From Pseudomonas bubulae (GTDB taxonomy: Bacteria; Pseudomonadota; Gammaproteobacteria; Pseudomonadales; Pseudomonadaceae): a DNA stretch of 64,000 nt. A program made the translations under genes and the position numbers. A model generated the notes under the pieces. The model searched no databases. It saw only the letters and a program-made list of their open reading frames with translations, and had not been told where the DNA came from. Positions 6,907-17,655 of the stretch are shown here, piece after piece. Each line of letters starts with the position of its first letter. Position 1 is the stretch's first letter. The DNA is taken from assembly GCF_037023725.1 (NCBI RefSeq), contig NZ_CP146077.1, positions 1,463,001 to 1,527,000 of the forward strand, given 5' to 3'.

Positions 6907-9678
6907 ATGATGGGTAGTCAGCGCAAAGGGGTGCAATCCGCAAGTCGGTTAGCCTTTGCAGTTCATGTCGGGATTGTCGCCCTGTTGGCGGCGCAAATGC
7001 CGGTGCAGGCCGCAGAAAAAGTCAGCAGCGCCGTTCAGCAAGAATTTATCGCCTTCCATATTCCGGCCCAGCCGCTGGACAAGGCCGTGCTGATCTTCGC
7101 CGAACAGGCGGGCCTGCAAGTGCTGTTTGACAGCCAGATGCTGCGCGGCCTGAGCTCCGTGGCGCTGAATGGCGACCTTGGCGTGCAGGAAGGCCTGGCG
7201 CGCTTGCTGGGCAACAACCCGGTGGAATATCGCTTTACCGGCGAGCGCCAGATCACCCTGACCCGCGTCAGCGGCGAACACAACGGCGCCCTGGCCCTGG
7301 GCACCACCTCGGTGACGGCCAGTGAGGGTAATACGGCGGATTGGGTTTATCAGACGCCTGAAGGGGTGTCCGTGATTACCAGCGAGCAAATCAACAAGCG
7401 CGCCCCCCGCCACACAGCCGACATGCTCGAAGAAACCCCCGGTGTCTACACCGCAGTAGACCAACGCGACCCAGGCTTGTCGGTCAATATCCGGGGTCTT
7501 CAGGACTATGGCCGGGTCAACATGAACGTTGATGGCATGCGCCAGGACTTCAGCGTCAATGGTCACCAGCATCGCAATGGCGTGATGCTGATCGATCCGC
7601 AGATGATCTCAAGTATTGAAATTGATAAAGGCACTCAGTCGGGCATGGGCGGTGCTGCAGTACTCGGGGGGATCGCCACCTTTAAAACCATCGAAGCCAG
7701 TGATTTTTTGAAAGATGGCAAAGAGTTCGGCGGACGTATCCGGGCAGGTAGCGGTATCGGTGAATTGGGCAACGGTACTTATTTCAACGGTGGTGGAGTG
7801 TTCGCCATTGGAAACGACATTGGCGATGCCTTGTTTGCCTACAGTGAACGACACTTCGGCAACTACCGTAGTGGCCGGCAAAACGCTGACAACCTGGGGG
7901 ATGAAATCCGCGTCAAAAAAACTCGCCGCGAAGCCTGGAACAACTGGCTGAACAATGAGGTGGGGGATGCAGGCAGCGTGACGCGCTCGCAGATGGTCAA
8001 GTTCGGCCTCAACTTGCCCAATGATCAGCGTGTACAACTGAGCTATCTGAATACCGACAGCGACAGCAATGATTCATGGACCTACGCGATCAACAACGAG
8101 ACGGACTATGACTACGTCCGCCATAGCAAGAACAATCTGGGCACCGCCAACTTCGGGCTGGACTACAGCTTTAATCCCGACAACGAACTGATCGATTTCA
8201 AGGCCAAGCTGTATTACGTCACCACTGAACTGGTGCGTTCCAACGCCGGGCACCAGACGAGCGAAGTAAGGAACAACTACGACCCGTACAAGGACTATTT
8301 CCGTACCGATACCTGGGGGCTGCAAGGCGAGAACACCTCACGCTTCAACTTCGATACCTACGGTCTTTTGACCTGGAATTATGGCCTGGAGATGTACCAG
8401 GACACCTTCAAGCCAAAGAGCAATAAAGTTGCGGCCTTGAGTGAAGCGGTAAAACCTTATGTTGATGGTGCCGACCCTTCTGGCAAACGCACTATGGCCA
8501 GCCTGTTCAGCAATCTGGAGTACAACTACAACGACTGGCTGACCCTCAATGGTGGCTTGCGCTATGACCGTTATCGTCTTGAAGGCAAGACGGGGATGAC
8601 GCTGTATCGTCAAGAAATCATTCGGTATGAGAATGGTGTGCCGGTGGTTAATCTGGATCCGGCAAAGCGTGTCGAAGATACCTACGACCTGGACGAAGAG
8701 AGCGGCCAGTTTTCACCGACGTTCGGTCTTGCGATCAAGCCGGGTGTGGACTGGCTTCAGTTGTATGCACGTTGGGGCAAGGGATGGCGCCCACCGGCGG
8801 TGACCGAAGTATTGATGACGGGGCGGCCTCATGGCGGCAATGCCCCTGAACGGGTGTTCCCAAACCCCTTTCTCAAGGCAGAGGAATCCAGAGACTGGGA
8901 AGTCGGCTTCAATATATTTAAAGAGTCGTTATTTTTTAATAATGACCGTCTGGGTATGAAGGTTTCTTATTTTGATAACCGAATCAAGAACTTTACGTTT
9001 ATGCAGTACGGTATCGCGCTGCCTGAAGCATCAAATAATTTTGGTGATCTGGCATACGTTAATAACTTGAATGATACCCGTTTTAGGGGGCTTGAGTATC
9101 AGCTCAACTATGATATGGGGCGTGCGTATACCAATTTAAGCTACACCCATATGATTGGTGCTAACGATTTTTGTGCAAATGATCACTATCTTGGGGGCGC
9201 CAAAAAAGCCGGAAAAATCCTGAAGAGTTATTTGGAGCGTTATGTAAAGCCGGATGGGACAATGGGCTTTAGAAAAGTGAGCGAGTATGAGTACCTGGAT
9301 GATGATAAAAGCAACAGCTACGTCGCGTGCGGCGGGATCATGGGCAGCGCGGCGCATATGCCCGCAGACCGGGGATCTTTAACCGTTGGTGCACGCTTTC
9401 TGGAGCGACGCCTGGACACGGGTATTCGTTTGCGCTATAGCCGCGGTAACGGTGCCGATATGAATGCCCATAACTATTACAGTATCGAGCAAGCGACCTG
9501 GCCTAAGTACAGTGTGTATGACCTGTATGCCAGTTACTGGCCCACTAATGATGTGAACCTCACGTTAGTGCTGGAGAACGCCACTGATGAGGCATATTTC
9601 GTTGCCATGGGCGATGCCAATAACTTGAGTTTGGCTCGGGGTCGTACATTGAGCGGAATGCTCGAATACAAATTTTAA
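6907..9678 (+). CDS. hasR: TonB-dependent heme/hemophore receptor with STN signalling domain
   Basis: 923 residues. A signal peptide (about 1-36, cleavage near VQA-AEK) is followed by an STN domain (about 45-125), which passes the signal to HasS. The plug (about 140-290) begins near YQTPEGVSVITSEQ and includes SVNIRGLQDYGRVNMNVDGM. A 22-strand barrel fills the rest and ends LEYKF, with the C-terminal aromatic typical of outer-membrane proteins. HasR takes heme from HasA and imports it with TonB energy. Odd point: bases about 8881-9240 are near 41 percent G+C by hand count, against about 60 percent nearby, and hold a cysteine-containing loop. This suggests recombination or diversification in surface loops. 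Confidence 0.93.
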   Translation: MMGSQRKGVQSASRLAFAVHVGIVALLAAQMPVQAAEKVSSAVQQEFIAFHIPAQPLDKAVLIFAEQAGLQVLFDSQMLRGLSSVALNGDLGVQEGLARLLGNNPVEYRFTGERQITLTRVSGEHNGALALGTTSVTASEGNTADWVYQTPEGVSVITSEQINKRAPRHTADMLEETPGVYTAVDQRDPGLSVNIRGLQDYGRVNMNVDGMRQDFSVNGHQHRNGVMLIDPQMISSIEIDKGTQSGMGGAAVLGGIATFKTIEASDFLKDGKEFGGRIRAGSGIGELGNGTYFNGGGVFAIGNDIGDALFAYSERHFGNYRSGRQNADNLGDEIRVKKTRREAWNNWLNNEVGDAGSVTRSQMVKFGLNLPNDQRVQLSYLNTDSDSNDSWTYAINNETDYDYVRHSKNNLGTANFGLDYSFNPDNELIDFKAKLYYVTTELVRSNAGHQTSEVRNNYDPYKDYFRTDTWGLQGENTSRFNFDTYGLLTWNYGLEMYQDTFKPKSNKVAALSEAVKPYVDGADPSGKRTMASLFSNLEYNYNDWLTLNGGLRYDRYRLEGKTGMTLYRQEIIRYENGVPVVNLDPAKRVEDTYDLDEESGQFSPTFGLAIKPGVDWLQLYARWGKGWRPPAVTEVLMTGRPHGGNAPERVFPNPFLKAEESRDWEVGFNIFKESLFFNNDRLGMKVSYFDNRIKNFTFMQYGIALPEASNNFGDLAYVNNLNDTRFRGLEYQLNYDMGRAYTNLSYTHMIGANDFCANDHYLGGAKKAGKILKSYLERYVKPDGTMGFRKVSEYEYLDDDKSNSYVACGGIMGSAAHMPADRGSLTVGARFLERRLDTGIRLRYSRGNGADMNAHNYYSIEQATWPKYSVYDLYASYWPTNDVNLTLVLENATDEAYFVAMGDANNLSLARGRTLSGMLEYKF

Positions 9679-9780
9679 AAAACAGCGATTCTGTCGTTGT
9701 TAAAGATTTTGCTCGTATTGAGCAAAAGCACGGAGACGTGTGCAGGTTGTCACTAAATCTATCAATGGAAGAAAGTAAAT

Positions 9781-10410
9781 ATGACTATCTCAGTAACTTA
9801 CAACTCTCTGTACGGCGATATTTCGGTTAAGGATGTGTTAAGCGAATGGTCGACCGGTTTCCGCACTGCCGATCATGGCACAGTGAATACCGGTGGTTTC
9901 AACACCGGTGGTCGTGCAATGACAGGCGAGCAGTATGCAACTCAGGGTGCCAATGGTTCGAAATACGCCTTTGTGGCTGAGAGCAATACGGATAATGGTT
10001 TGAACTACGTGTTTAACCAGAAACTGTCTGCGGGCGACAACATGAACCACTACCTGTGGGGCAACCTGGATAACGTGCAGTTGGGTGAAGTGCTTGGCGG
10101 TGGTAAGGGCAGCGACTTTACCTTGGGCGACTACACCGCCTCCTTCAACGGCCTCGACCTGTCTGCCGCCAGCGATGCCGGCCGTGCGGGCAACGCTGTT
10201 CAGGACGTGATCTACGGCCTGATGAAAGGCGACGTATCGGGTCTGGAAGGCGTGCTCAACAACCTGCTGAGCGGGTTCGGCCTGAGCACCGATTCAACCT
10301 TCGACCAACTGGCGGCAGCTGGCCTGGCTCACGCCGATGCACCACTGGCGGCTGATATCAGCCTGGTGGGCGTGCTGGATGTGGCTCAGGACTGGGCACT
10401 GGCGGCGTAA
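9781..10410 (+). CDS. hasA: Secreted hemophore HasA
   Basis: 209 residues, with no N-terminal signal peptide, as expected for type I secretion. The C-terminus ends [10 protein letters not shown], the secretion signal known for Pseudomonas HasA. The iron-ligand loop has H32 at the same position as in HasAp. The second ligand is probably Y76 (in LNYVF, equivalent to Y75). The histidine that supports that tyrosine appears to be H90 (in NHYLWG), 14 residues on instead of 8, so this loop is longer than in the P. aeruginosa protein. HasA is exported by HasDEF, takes heme from host or environmental hemoproteins and hands it to HasR. It is 102 bases after hasR, and a REP pair follows before hasD. Confidence 0.93.
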   Translation: MTISVTYNSLYGDISVKDVLSEWSTGFRTADHGTVNTGGFNTGGRAMTGEQYATQGANGSKYAFVAESNTDNGLNYVFNQKLSAGDNMNHYLWGNLDNVQLGEVLGGGKGSDFTLGDYTASFNGLDLSAASDAGRAGNAVQDVIYGLMKGDVSGLEGVLNNLLSGFGLSTDSTFDQLAAAGLAHADAPLAADISLVGVLDVAQDWALAA

Positions 10411-10438
10411 CTCCCGCCCACCTCAGTGAACTCCAATC

Positions 10439-10529
10439 CTGTGGGAGCCGGGCTTGCCCGCGATGGCATCGGCATGGTCTGGCAGTCAGACCGCGCCGCT
10501 TGCATCGCAGGCAAGCCAGCTCCCACAGG
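10439..10529. repeat. Inverted REP pair between hasA and hasD
   Basis: Two REP units face each other: CTGTGGGAGCCGGGCTTGCC at the left and a complementary GGCAAGCCAGCTCCCACAGG at the right, about 50 bases apart. Folding in mRNA would separate the abundant hasA message from hasDEF. An open reading frame running through it (from 10500) is an artefact upstream of the true hasD start. Confidence 0.85.
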
Positions 10530-10559
10530 GTTTTCGGCCCATATCCTCGGAACCTTTCC

Positions 10560-12305
10560 ATGACCCGGCCCAAAGCCAACGAGATGCTGGCTGCCTTGAC
10601 GGCCTACAAACGTGCTTTTTTCAATATCGGCCTGTTCTCGGCCGTGATCAATTTACTGATGCTGGCCCCGGCCCTGTACATGCTGCAGGTATATGACCGG
10701 GTGCTGGCATCGGGCAATCAAATGACCCTGTTGATGCTGACGCTGATGATCCTCGGCCTGTTTGGCCTGATGGGGGCGTTGGAGTGGGTGCGTAGCCAGG
10801 TGGTGATCCGCCTCGGCACGCAGATGGACATGCGCTTGAATCAGCGCGTCTACGACGCCGCTTTCGAGGCGCAATTGCGCACCGGCAGTCCGGCAGCAGC
10901 GCAGGCGTTGAATGACCTCACCAGCCTGCGCCAGTTCGCGACGGGCAATGCGCTGTTCGCGTTTTTCGACGCGCCGTGGTTTCCGGTGTATCTGTTTGTG
11001 ATCTTTATGTTCAGCCCCTGGCTGGGGCTGTTGGCCCTGGGCGGCGCGGTGCTGTTGATGATTCTGGCGTGGGTCAATCAACACGTTTCCCAAGCGCCGC
11101 TCAAGGCCGCCAGCGAGTTGTCGGTGCAGGCCACCCAGCAGGCCAGCGCGCATCTGCGCAATGCCGAGGCCATTGAAGCCATGGGCATGCTCGACACCTT
11201 GCGCGGGCGTTGGCTGGCGCAGCACACGGTCTTTTTGGCGCAGCAGAATCTGGCCAGCGAAAAAACCGCCACCGTCAGTGCCTGGTCCAAGGGCGTGCGT
11301 CTGGCCCTGCAATCCCTGGTGCTTGGCCTCGGTGCCTTGCTGGCGGTGCAGGGGCAGATCACGGCCGGGATGATGATTGCCGGCTCCATTCTGATGGGCC
11401 GGGTGTTGAGCCCCATCGATCAGTTGATCGGCGTGTGGAAACAGTGGAGTTCGGCGCGGCTGGCCTATCAGCGTCTCGAAGCCTTGCTGCACAGCTATCC
11501 GGCTCGGGCGCAACGCATGGCTTTGCCCGCGCCACGGGGCGAGCTGGCGATGGAGCAATTGAGCGCCAGTGCGCCCGGCACCCGTCGCGCCACCCTGGCC
11601 AACCTGAGTTTTACCCTGCCGGCCGGGCAGGTGCTGGGGGTGATCGGGCCTTCTGGTTGCGGCAAGTCAACCCTGGCCCGGCTGCTGATCGGCGTATGGC
11701 AGCCGCTGGCGGGCAAGGTGCGGCTGGACGGTGCCGAGCTGTCGCAGTGGGACAAACACCAGCTTGGCCCGCACTTGGGTTATTTGCCCCAGGACATTCA
11801 GCTGTTTGCCGGCACCATCGCGCAAAACATCGCACGCTTTGCCGAGGTGGATGCCGACAAGGTACTGGCCGCCGCGCAACTGGCGGGTGTGCATCAGCTG
11901 ATTCTGCAATTGCCCGACGGTTATGAAACGCGCCTGGGCGAGGGTGGCGCTGGTTTGTCCGGCGGGCAGAAGCAGCGCATCGGCCTGGCCCGCGCGCTGT
12001 ACGGTCTGCCTGCGGTGATCGTGCTCGACGAACCCAACTCCAACCTCGATGAAGCCGGGGAGCAGGCCTTGTTGCAGGCCATTACCCAGCTCAAACAGCA
12101 CAAGCGAACCCTGATTTTGATCACCCACAAACCCAATGTGCTGACCCTCACCGACCAACTGTTGATCCTGCGCGAAGGCCAGCTACAAGCCTTTGGCCCC
12201 ACGGCCAAGGTGCTCGGCGCGCCCGCTGCAGTTAAACCTGCGGCGCCCAAGCCGGCGATGAACGTGAGCTACCGGCTCGGCACGGCAGAGGCGAACAAAG
12301 CATGA
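10560..12305 (+). CDS. hasD: Type I secretion ABC transporter for HasA
   Basis: 581 residues from the ATG at 10560. An earlier in-frame start at 10500 lies inside a REP element and is rejected. The N-terminal half (about 15-320) has six membrane helices of an ABC type-1 exporter. The nucleotide-binding half has Walker [10 protein letters not shown] (363-371), the signature LSGGQKQR (466-473) and Walker [13 protein letters not shown] (about 485-496). There is no N-terminal peptidase C39 domain, as in PrtD/HasD exporters. It works with HasE and HasF to send HasA straight from cytoplasm to medium. It overlaps hasE by four bases (ATGA). Confidence 0.92.
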   Translation: MTRPKANEMLAALTAYKRAFFNIGLFSAVINLLMLAPALYMLQVYDRVLASGNQMTLLMLTLMILGLFGLMGALEWVRSQVVIRLGTQMDMRLNQRVYDAAFEAQLRTGSPAAAQALNDLTSLRQFATGNALFAFFDAPWFPVYLFVIFMFSPWLGLLALGGAVLLMILAWVNQHVSQAPLKAASELSVQATQQASAHLRNAEAIEAMGMLDTLRGRWLAQHTVFLAQQNLASEKTATVSAWSKGVRLALQSLVLGLGALLAVQGQITAGMMIAGSILMGRVLSPIDQLIGVWKQWSSARLAYQRLEALLHSYPARAQRMALPAPRGELAMEQLSASAPGTRRATLANLSFTLPAGQVLGVIGPSGCGKSTLARLLIGVWQPLAGKVRLDGAELSQWDKHQLGPHLGYLPQDIQLFAGTIAQNIARFAEVDADKVLAAAQLAGVHQLILQLPDGYETRLGEGGAGLSGGQKQRIGLARALYGLPAVIVLDEPNSNLDEAGEQALLQAITQLKQHKRTLILITHKPNVLTLTDQLLILREGQLQAFGPTAKVLGAPAAVKPAAPKPAMNVSYRLGTAEANKA

Positions 12306-13630
12306 CGCAGTTAAATGCCAAGGCCGTTGGCGACAGCAATGTGCTGCAACTGGATGACACCCGATATGCGCGCCTGGGCTGGTTGTTGATGCTCGGCGGC
12401 TTTCTCGGATTTCTCGGCTGGGCCGCATTGGCACCGCTGGATAAGGGCGTTGCGGTGTCGGGCAAGGTGATGGTTTCGGGCCATCGCAAAGTGGTGCAAC
12501 ACCCCAGCGGCGGGATTGTTGAGCGCATCGATGTGCGCGACGGCGACAAGGTGGTCGCAGGCCAGGTACTGATTCGCTTGAAGGAAACCCCGCTGCTGGG
12601 TCAGGCCCAATCCTTGCGCAGCCAGTTTTATGGCTCGCTGGCCAGTGAAGCGCGGCTTAATGCCGAGCGCGACGGTGTGGCCAGTGTGAGCTTTCCCACC
12701 GAGTTGACGGCATTGGCGAGCGAGCCGGAGGTGGCGTCCAATCTGGCTTTGCAACGGCAATTGTTCGATAGCCGGCGTCAGGCATTGCTGCTGGATCAGC
12801 AGGGTATCGATGAAAGCATCGCGGGCGCCGAGGCGCAGTTGCGTGGGGTACGTGACTCCCAGGCCAGCAAGGTTCTGCAACGCACTGCCCTGACCGAGCA
12901 GTTGCTGGGTTTGCGTGAGCTGGCCCGTGAAGGCTATATCCCGCGCAATCGCCTGTTGGACAGCGAGCGGGTGTACGCCCAGGTGCTGGGTTCGATCAGT
13001 GAAGACTACGGTCGCATCGGCCAATTACAGCGACAAGTGCTGGAGATGCGTCTGAAAATTCGGCAACTGGCCGAGGAGTATCAAAAGGAAGTGCGTACGC
13101 AACTGGCCGATACCCGGGTTCGCACTGAAGACCTGCGCAATCGGCTGGCGTCGGCCGAGTTTGAGTTGGCCAACAGTCAGTTGCGCGCACCGGTGGCCGG
13201 GATTGTGGTGGGCCTGGATGTGTTTACCGAAGGTGGGGTGATCAAGCCCGGTCAGGCGCTGATGGAAATCGTGCCCCAGGGCGAGCCCCTGCTGGTCGAG
13301 GCCCGGGTGCCGGTCGAGCTGGCCGACAAGGTGCACGCCGGGTTGCCGGTGGAGCTGATGTTTTCGGCCTTTAGCCAGAGCACCACGCCGCGGGTGGCGG
13401 GGGAAGTGATGCTGGTGTCGGCGGATCGCCAGGTCGATGAACGCACGGACGAGCCGTATTACACACTGCGTGCCCAGGTCACTGAAGCAGGCATGGCCCA
13501 GTTGGCAGGGTTGCAGATTCGCCCGGGCATGCCGGTTGAGGCATTTGTGCGCACGGGCGAGCGCTCGATGCTCAATTACCTGTTCAAACCGCTGCTCGAC
13601 CGTACTCACATGGCATTGGTGGAAGAATGA
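12302..13630 (+). CDS. hasE: Membrane-fusion (adaptor) protein of HasA secretion
   Basis: 442 residues in the HlyD/PrtE family. One membrane anchor lies at about residues 25-44. The first lipoyl half-motif follows near 60-95 ([19 protein letters not shown]). A long helical coiled-coil hairpin spans about 110-270, then the second lipoyl half ([18 protein letters not shown]) and a beta-barrel domain. It bridges the HasD exporter and the outer-membrane channel. The start overlaps the end of hasD and the stop overlaps the start of hasF, showing translational coupling. Confidence 0.92.
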   Translation: MTQLNAKAVGDSNVLQLDDTRYARLGWLLMLGGFLGFLGWAALAPLDKGVAVSGKVMVSGHRKVVQHPSGGIVERIDVRDGDKVVAGQVLIRLKETPLLGQAQSLRSQFYGSLASEARLNAERDGVASVSFPTELTALASEPEVASNLALQRQLFDSRRQALLLDQQGIDESIAGAEAQLRGVRDSQASKVLQRTALTEQLLGLRELAREGYIPRNRLLDSERVYAQVLGSISEDYGRIGQLQRQVLEMRLKIRQLAEEYQKEVRTQLADTRVRTEDLRNRLASAEFELANSQLRAPVAGIVVGLDVFTEGGVIKPGQALMEIVPQGEPLLVEARVPVELADKVHAGLPVELMFSAFSQSTTPRVAGEVMLVSADRQVDERTDEPYYTLRAQVTEAGMAQLAGLQIRPGMPVEAFVRTGERSMLNYLFKPLLDRTHMALVEE

Positions 13631-14946
13631 CCGTGCGCCAGTTTGTATGTGGATTATTGATGGTGTGCACGGGGCCGGTGCAGGCATTGGGGTTGCTGGA
13701 CGCCTACGATCTGGCCGTGCGCAATGACCCGACCTTCCAGGCCGCCATCGAAGAGCGTGCCGCCGGTGAGGAGAACCGCGCCCTTGGCCGCTCCGCGTTG
13801 CTGCCGACCCTGTCGTGGAACTACAACAACTCACGCAACGAGTCTGAAGTCACCCAGGCCAGCACCCGGACCGATCGCGACTACCGCAGTTATGCGGCAA
13901 CCTTGACCTTGCAGCAACCGCTGCTGGACTACGAAGCCTACGCACGATTCCGCCAGGGCGCGGCGCAGGCGTTGTTTTCTGATGAACGCTTTCGCAGCAA
14001 AAGCCAGTATCTGGCGGTGCGGCTGCTTAATGCCTATAGCCAGGCCTTGCTGGCACAGGAGCGCATTGAACTGAGCCGTGCGCAAAAGCGTGCTTTTGCC
14101 GAGCGTTTGCAGCTTAACCAGCGATTGCTCAAGGGCGGCGAGGGCACCCGCACAGATGTGCTGGAAACCCAGGCGCGCCTGAGCATGGCGGTGGCCGAAG
14201 AAATCGAGGCGCAAGACAATCAGGACGCTGCCCTGCGGGAGCTGGAGGCGATGCTTGGCGAGCCGTTGCAGATCGAGCAGCTGGCCCCGCTGGCGGCGCA
14301 CTTTGTGATTGCGCCGCTGGAGCCGCAGCGCTTTGAAAGCTGGCGCGAACTGGCACTGGCCAATAACCCGGAACTGGCCTCGCAGCAGCATGCGCTGACC
14401 TCGGCTGAGTACGAGGTGGAGCGCAAGCGGGCCGGGCACTTACCCAAACTCAGCTTGTATGCCAGCAGCCGTCAGACCAGTTCTGACTCCGAAAGTACCT
14501 ATAACCAGAAATACGACACCAACAGTGTCGGCATTCAGCTCACCGTGCCGTTGTTTGCGGGGGGATCGGTGTCGGCATCGACCCGCCAGGCCGCGCGGCA
14601 ATTGTCCCAGGCCCAGTATGAACTGGACGCGCAAACAGCCAGCACGCTGGTGGACCTGCGCAAGCAGTACAACCTCAATAGCAGTGCTGCGGCCAAGGTG
14701 CGGGCCTATGAAATGGCGGTGGAGTCCGCCGGTGCCCTGGTGCAGGCGACGCAGAAAAGCGTGAGTGGCGGCGAGCGGGTCAATCTGGATGTGCTGGATG
14801 CCGAGCAGCAGTTGTTCAGTGCCAAGCGGGATCTGGCCGAGGCACGCTATGCGTATTTATTGGCACGGGTACAGCTCAGGTATTACGCGGGGGTATTAAA
14901 CGAGGGGGATTTGCGGCAGGTGGCGGGGTATTTTCGGGCCCATTAA
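13627..14946 (+). CDS. hasF: TolC-family outer-membrane channel for HasA secretion
   Basis: 439 residues. A signal peptide (cleavage near VQA-LGLLD, about residue 20) is followed by two outer-membrane efflux protein repeats rich in long helices with heptad Leu/Ala patterns. The glycine-serine segment FAGGSVSASTRQA in the second repeat is typical of TolC/PrtF proteins. It forms the exit duct for HasA with HasD and HasE. Last gene of the has operon; no T-rich terminator follows, only a REP pair before the convergent trmA. Confidence 0.92.
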   Translation: MTVRQFVCGLLMVCTGPVQALGLLDAYDLAVRNDPTFQAAIEERAAGEENRALGRSALLPTLSWNYNNSRNESEVTQASTRTDRDYRSYAATLTLQQPLLDYEAYARFRQGAAQALFSDERFRSKSQYLAVRLLNAYSQALLAQERIELSRAQKRAFAERLQLNQRLLKGGEGTRTDVLETQARLSMAVAEEIEAQDNQDAALRELEAMLGEPLQIEQLAPLAAHFVIAPLEPQRFESWRELALANNPELASQQHALTSAEYEVERKRAGHLPKLSLYASSRQTSSDSESTYNQKYDTNSVGIQLTVPLFAGGSVSASTRQAARQLSQAQYELDAQTASTLVDLRKQYNLNSSAAAKVRAYEMAVESAGALVQATQKSVSGGERVNLDVLDAEQQLFSAKRDLAEARYAYLLARVQLRYYAGVLNEGDLRQVAGYFRAH

Positions 14947-14970
14947 ACATGGCCATATTGCGGCCTTACC

Positions 14971-15034
14971 ATCGCGGGCAAGCCCGCCCCCACAGGTATT
15001 GCGCTGATCCTGTGGGAGCGGGCTTGCTCGCGAT
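14971..15034. repeat. REP pair between hasF and trmA
   Basis: Two REP units, ATCGCGGGCAAGCCCGCCCC and TGTGGGAGCGGGCTTGCTCG, in inverted orientation between two convergent genes. They may act as a shared 3-prime structure. Confidence 0.85.
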
Positions 15035-15064
15035 TCGGTCGACACGGTGTATCAGAACCTGTGT

Positions 15065-16153
15065 TTACCGACGAACCAGCAACACACCCGATTCCATATG
15101 GTGCGTCCACGGAAACTGGTCAAATACCGCGCAGCGCTCGATACGGTGAGTATCGTGCAGTTGGGCGATATTCTCGGCCAATGTCGCCGGGTTGCACGAG
15201 ATATACAGGATGTTGTCGAAACGGCGGGTCAGCTCACAGGTGTCCGGGTCCATGCCCGCGCGAGGCGGGTCGACGAAGACGCTGCCGAACTCGTAGCTTT
15301 TCAGGTCGATGCCCTGCAAGCGACGGAACGGACGTACTTCGTTCAGGGCTTCGGTCAGCTCTTCGGCCGACAAGCGTACCAGCGTGACGTTATCCACAGC
15401 GTTGTCGCGCAGGTTGTTCAGCGCGGCGTATACCGACGTCTTGCTGATTTCGGTGGCAAGTACCTTACGCACACGGGTAGCCAGCGGCAGGGTGAAGTTG
15501 CCGTTGCCGCAATACAGCTCCAGCAGATCATCCGAACGCTCGCCCAGTGCGTCGTATGCCCAATTGAGCATCTTCTGGTTGACCGTACCGTTTGGCTGGG
15601 TGAACGCGCCTTCAGGCTGTTGATACGTGAAGGTGCGGCCTGCCACTTCCAGCTTCTCGACTACATGATCGCGGCCAATCACAACACGTTTGCCCTTGGA
15701 GCGACCGATCACGCTGATATCCAGGTCTTTGGCCAACTGCTCGGCGGCGGTTTGCCAGCGCTCGTCCAGCGGGCGGTGATAGCACAAGGTGACCATTGCA
15801 TCGCCTGCCAGGGTGGTCTGGAACTCCACCTGGAACAACTTGTGGCTCAGGGCCGAACTGGCTTGCCAGGCAGCCTTGAGCTGGGGCATCAGTTGGTTGA
15901 TGCGCAGGCTGGCGATCGGGAAGTCTTCGATCAGGATCGGTGTGCGCTTGTCGTCCTGGGCAAACATGGCGTAGTGACGCTCACCACCCTCGCGCCACAG
16001 ACGGAACTCGGCCCGCAGGCGAAAGTGCTTGAGCGGCGAGTCGAACACCTGCGGCTCAGGCGCATCGAAGGGCGCCAGCAGCTCACGCAGACGGTTGGCC
16101 TTGGCTTCAAGCTCAACGGCGTAGGTAGCAGAATCAAACGGCAAGGCACTCAT
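15065..16153 (-). CDS. trmA: tRNA (uracil-54-C5)-methyltransferase
   Basis: 362 residues. TrmA methylates U54 of tRNA (and U341 of tmRNA) using S-adenosylmethionine. The N-terminal RNA-binding part is followed by a Rossmann domain with the SAM motif [16 protein letters not shown]. The catalytic nucleophile is C320 (in ISCNPATL) and the general base E354 (in HHMESGV). These match E. coli C324/E358. The start overlaps the stop of the upstream purine permease by four bases, so both are translated from one message. Length agrees with the family. Confidence 0.95.
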   Translation of the reverse strand: MSALPFDSATYAVELEAKANRLRELLAPFDAPEPQVFDSPLKHFRLRAEFRLWREGGERHYAMFAQDDKRTPILIEDFPIASLRINQLMPQLKAAWQASSALSHKLFQVEFQTTLAGDAMVTLCYHRPLDERWQTAAEQLAKDLDISVIGRSKGKRVVIGRDHVVEKLEVAGRTFTYQQPEGAFTQPNGTVNQKMLNWAYDALGERSDDLLELYCGNGNFTLPLATRVRKVLATEISKTSVYAALNNLRDNAVDNVTLVRLSAEELTEALNEVRPFRRLQGIDLKSYEFGSVFVDPPRAGMDPDTCELTRRFDNILYISCNPATLAENIAQLHDTHRIERCAVFDQFPWTHHMESGVLLVRR

Positions 16154-17445
16154 GCGTTAAACCAACCCAGCTTGACCACAAACAGAACCGACAAAATGAT
16201 CAGCGGTGCATTCAACTCGCGGGCGCGGCCCGACAGCAGCTTGATCACGGTCCAGGAAATAAAGCCGAAGGCGATGCCGTTGGCGATGGAGTAGGTGAAC
16301 GGCATGGCCAGGGCGGTGATTACCACCGGGGCGGCGACAGTTACGTCGTCCCATTCGATTTCTGCCAGGCCGCTCATCATCAGTACGGCCACGAACATCA
16401 GCGCAGGCGCGGTGGCGAAAGCTGGAACGCTGGCCGCCAATGGCGAGAAGAACAGCGCCAGCAGGAACATGATGCCAACCACAATGGCGGTCAGGCCGGT
16501 ACGGCCACCGGCGCTCACGCCCGCTGCCGACTCGATGTAGCTGGTGGTGGTCGAAGTGCCCAGCAGCGAACCGGCCATGGCCGCGGTGCTGTCGGCGATC
16601 AGGGCGCGGCCCATTTTCGGCATGTGGCCGTCCTTGCCCATCAGCCCGGCGCGCTTGGCAACGCCGATCAGGGTGCCGGAGTTGTCGAACAGGTCAACAA
16701 ACAGGAAGGCAAAGATCACGCTGATCAGGCCGATATCCAGCGCGCCTTTGATATCCAGCTGCAGGAAGGTCGGAGCCAGGGAGGGCGGCATCGACACGAC
16801 ACCACCGAAATCGGTCACGCCCATGGCAATCGAGGCAATGGTCACGGCCAGGATGCCAATCAGCACCGCCCCGCGCACTTTCATCGCTTCAAGGGCCACG
16901 ATCAGGGCAAAGCCCAGGGAGGCGAGGATCACTTTTGGCTGAGCCAGATCGCCCATACCTACCAGGGTAGCCTTGTTGGCAACCACGATACCGGCGTTGC
17001 CCAGGGCGATCAGCGCCAGGAACAGGCCGATACCGGCGGCAATGGCCGAGCGCAGCGGTAGCGGGATGCTGTTGATGATCCATTCGCGGATGCGAAAGAT
17101 CGACAGCAGGAAGAACAGCACTGCCGAGATAAACACTGCGCCCAGCGCGACCTGCCAGGTATGGCCAAGGTGCAGCACCACGGTGTAGGTGAAAAAGGCG
17201 TTCAGGCCCATGCCCGGTGCCAGTGCAATCGGGTAGTTGGCGATAATGCCCATGGTGGCTGAACCGATGGCGGCCGCCAGACAGGTGGCAACAAACACGG
17301 CGCCCTTGTCCATGCCCGTTTCACCGAGGATGCTCGGGTTTACGAACAGGATATAGGCCATCGCCAGGAAGGTGGTGATACCCGCAAGTATCTCGGTACG
17401 CACATTGGTGTTGTGTGCTTTGAGTTGAAACAGCCTTTCCAGCAT
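16150..17445 (-). CDS. NCS2-family purine permease (AzgA/PbuG-like)
   Basis: 431 residues with about thirteen membrane segments. The N-terminus [19 protein letters not shown] and the substrate-site segment GLNAFFTY are signatures of the adenine/guanine/hypoxanthine branch of nucleobase-cation symporter-2 proteins. The [14 protein letters not shown] segment of helix 10 is also present. It should import purine bases with protons. It overlaps trmA by four bases, so a tRNA methylase gene is read through from a purine-uptake gene. I see no purine riboswitch in the 210 bases upstream. Exact base preference (adenine versus guanine/hypoxanthine) cannot be told. Confidence 0.9.
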   Translation of the reverse strand: MLERLFQLKAHNTNVRTEILAGITTFLAMAYILFVNPSILGETGMDKGAVFVATCLAAAIGSATMGIIANYPIALAPGMGLNAFFTYTVVLHLGHTWQVALGAVFISAVLFFLLSIFRIREWIINSIPLPLRSAIAAGIGLFLALIALGNAGIVVANKATLVGMGDLAQPKVILASLGFALIVALEAMKVRGAVLIGILAVTIASIAMGVTDFGGVVSMPPSLAPTFLQLDIKGALDIGLISVIFAFLFVDLFDNSGTLIGVAKRAGLMGKDGHMPKMGRALIADSTAAMAGSLLGTSTTTSYIESAAGVSAGGRTGLTAIVVGIMFLLALFFSPLAASVPAFATAPALMFVAVLMMSGLAEIEWDDVTVAAPVVITALAMPFTYSIANGIAFGFISWTVIKLLSGRARELNAPLIILSVLFVVKLGWFNA

Positions 17446-17655
17446 GCCAGTCCCCGTGGCGCCAAATGCGCCGTGATTAAATCGTTTTCAACAGCAAAGC
17501 ACAGACGCGGACCGCCTGAAGATTTTCTGTCTGTCGGAAAAAGCCGCGCATCATACCAGCAGCTCGTGGATATGGCTGCTTTGGTTACCTTGCGAGGCCA
17601 TGTTTTATAACCTTGATGTGGCAGGCATACTGCGTGCCAGTTTTCGGAGGGACCC

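Noticed and set aside
10500..10559. Extended N-terminus for hasD
   Set aside because: The extra 20 codons lie inside a REP element and the family begins at the ATG at 10560.
15047..16294. 415-codon plus-strand frame opposite trmA
   Set aside because: trmA has its catalytic Cys and Glu at the expected places, so the opposite frame is a shadow.
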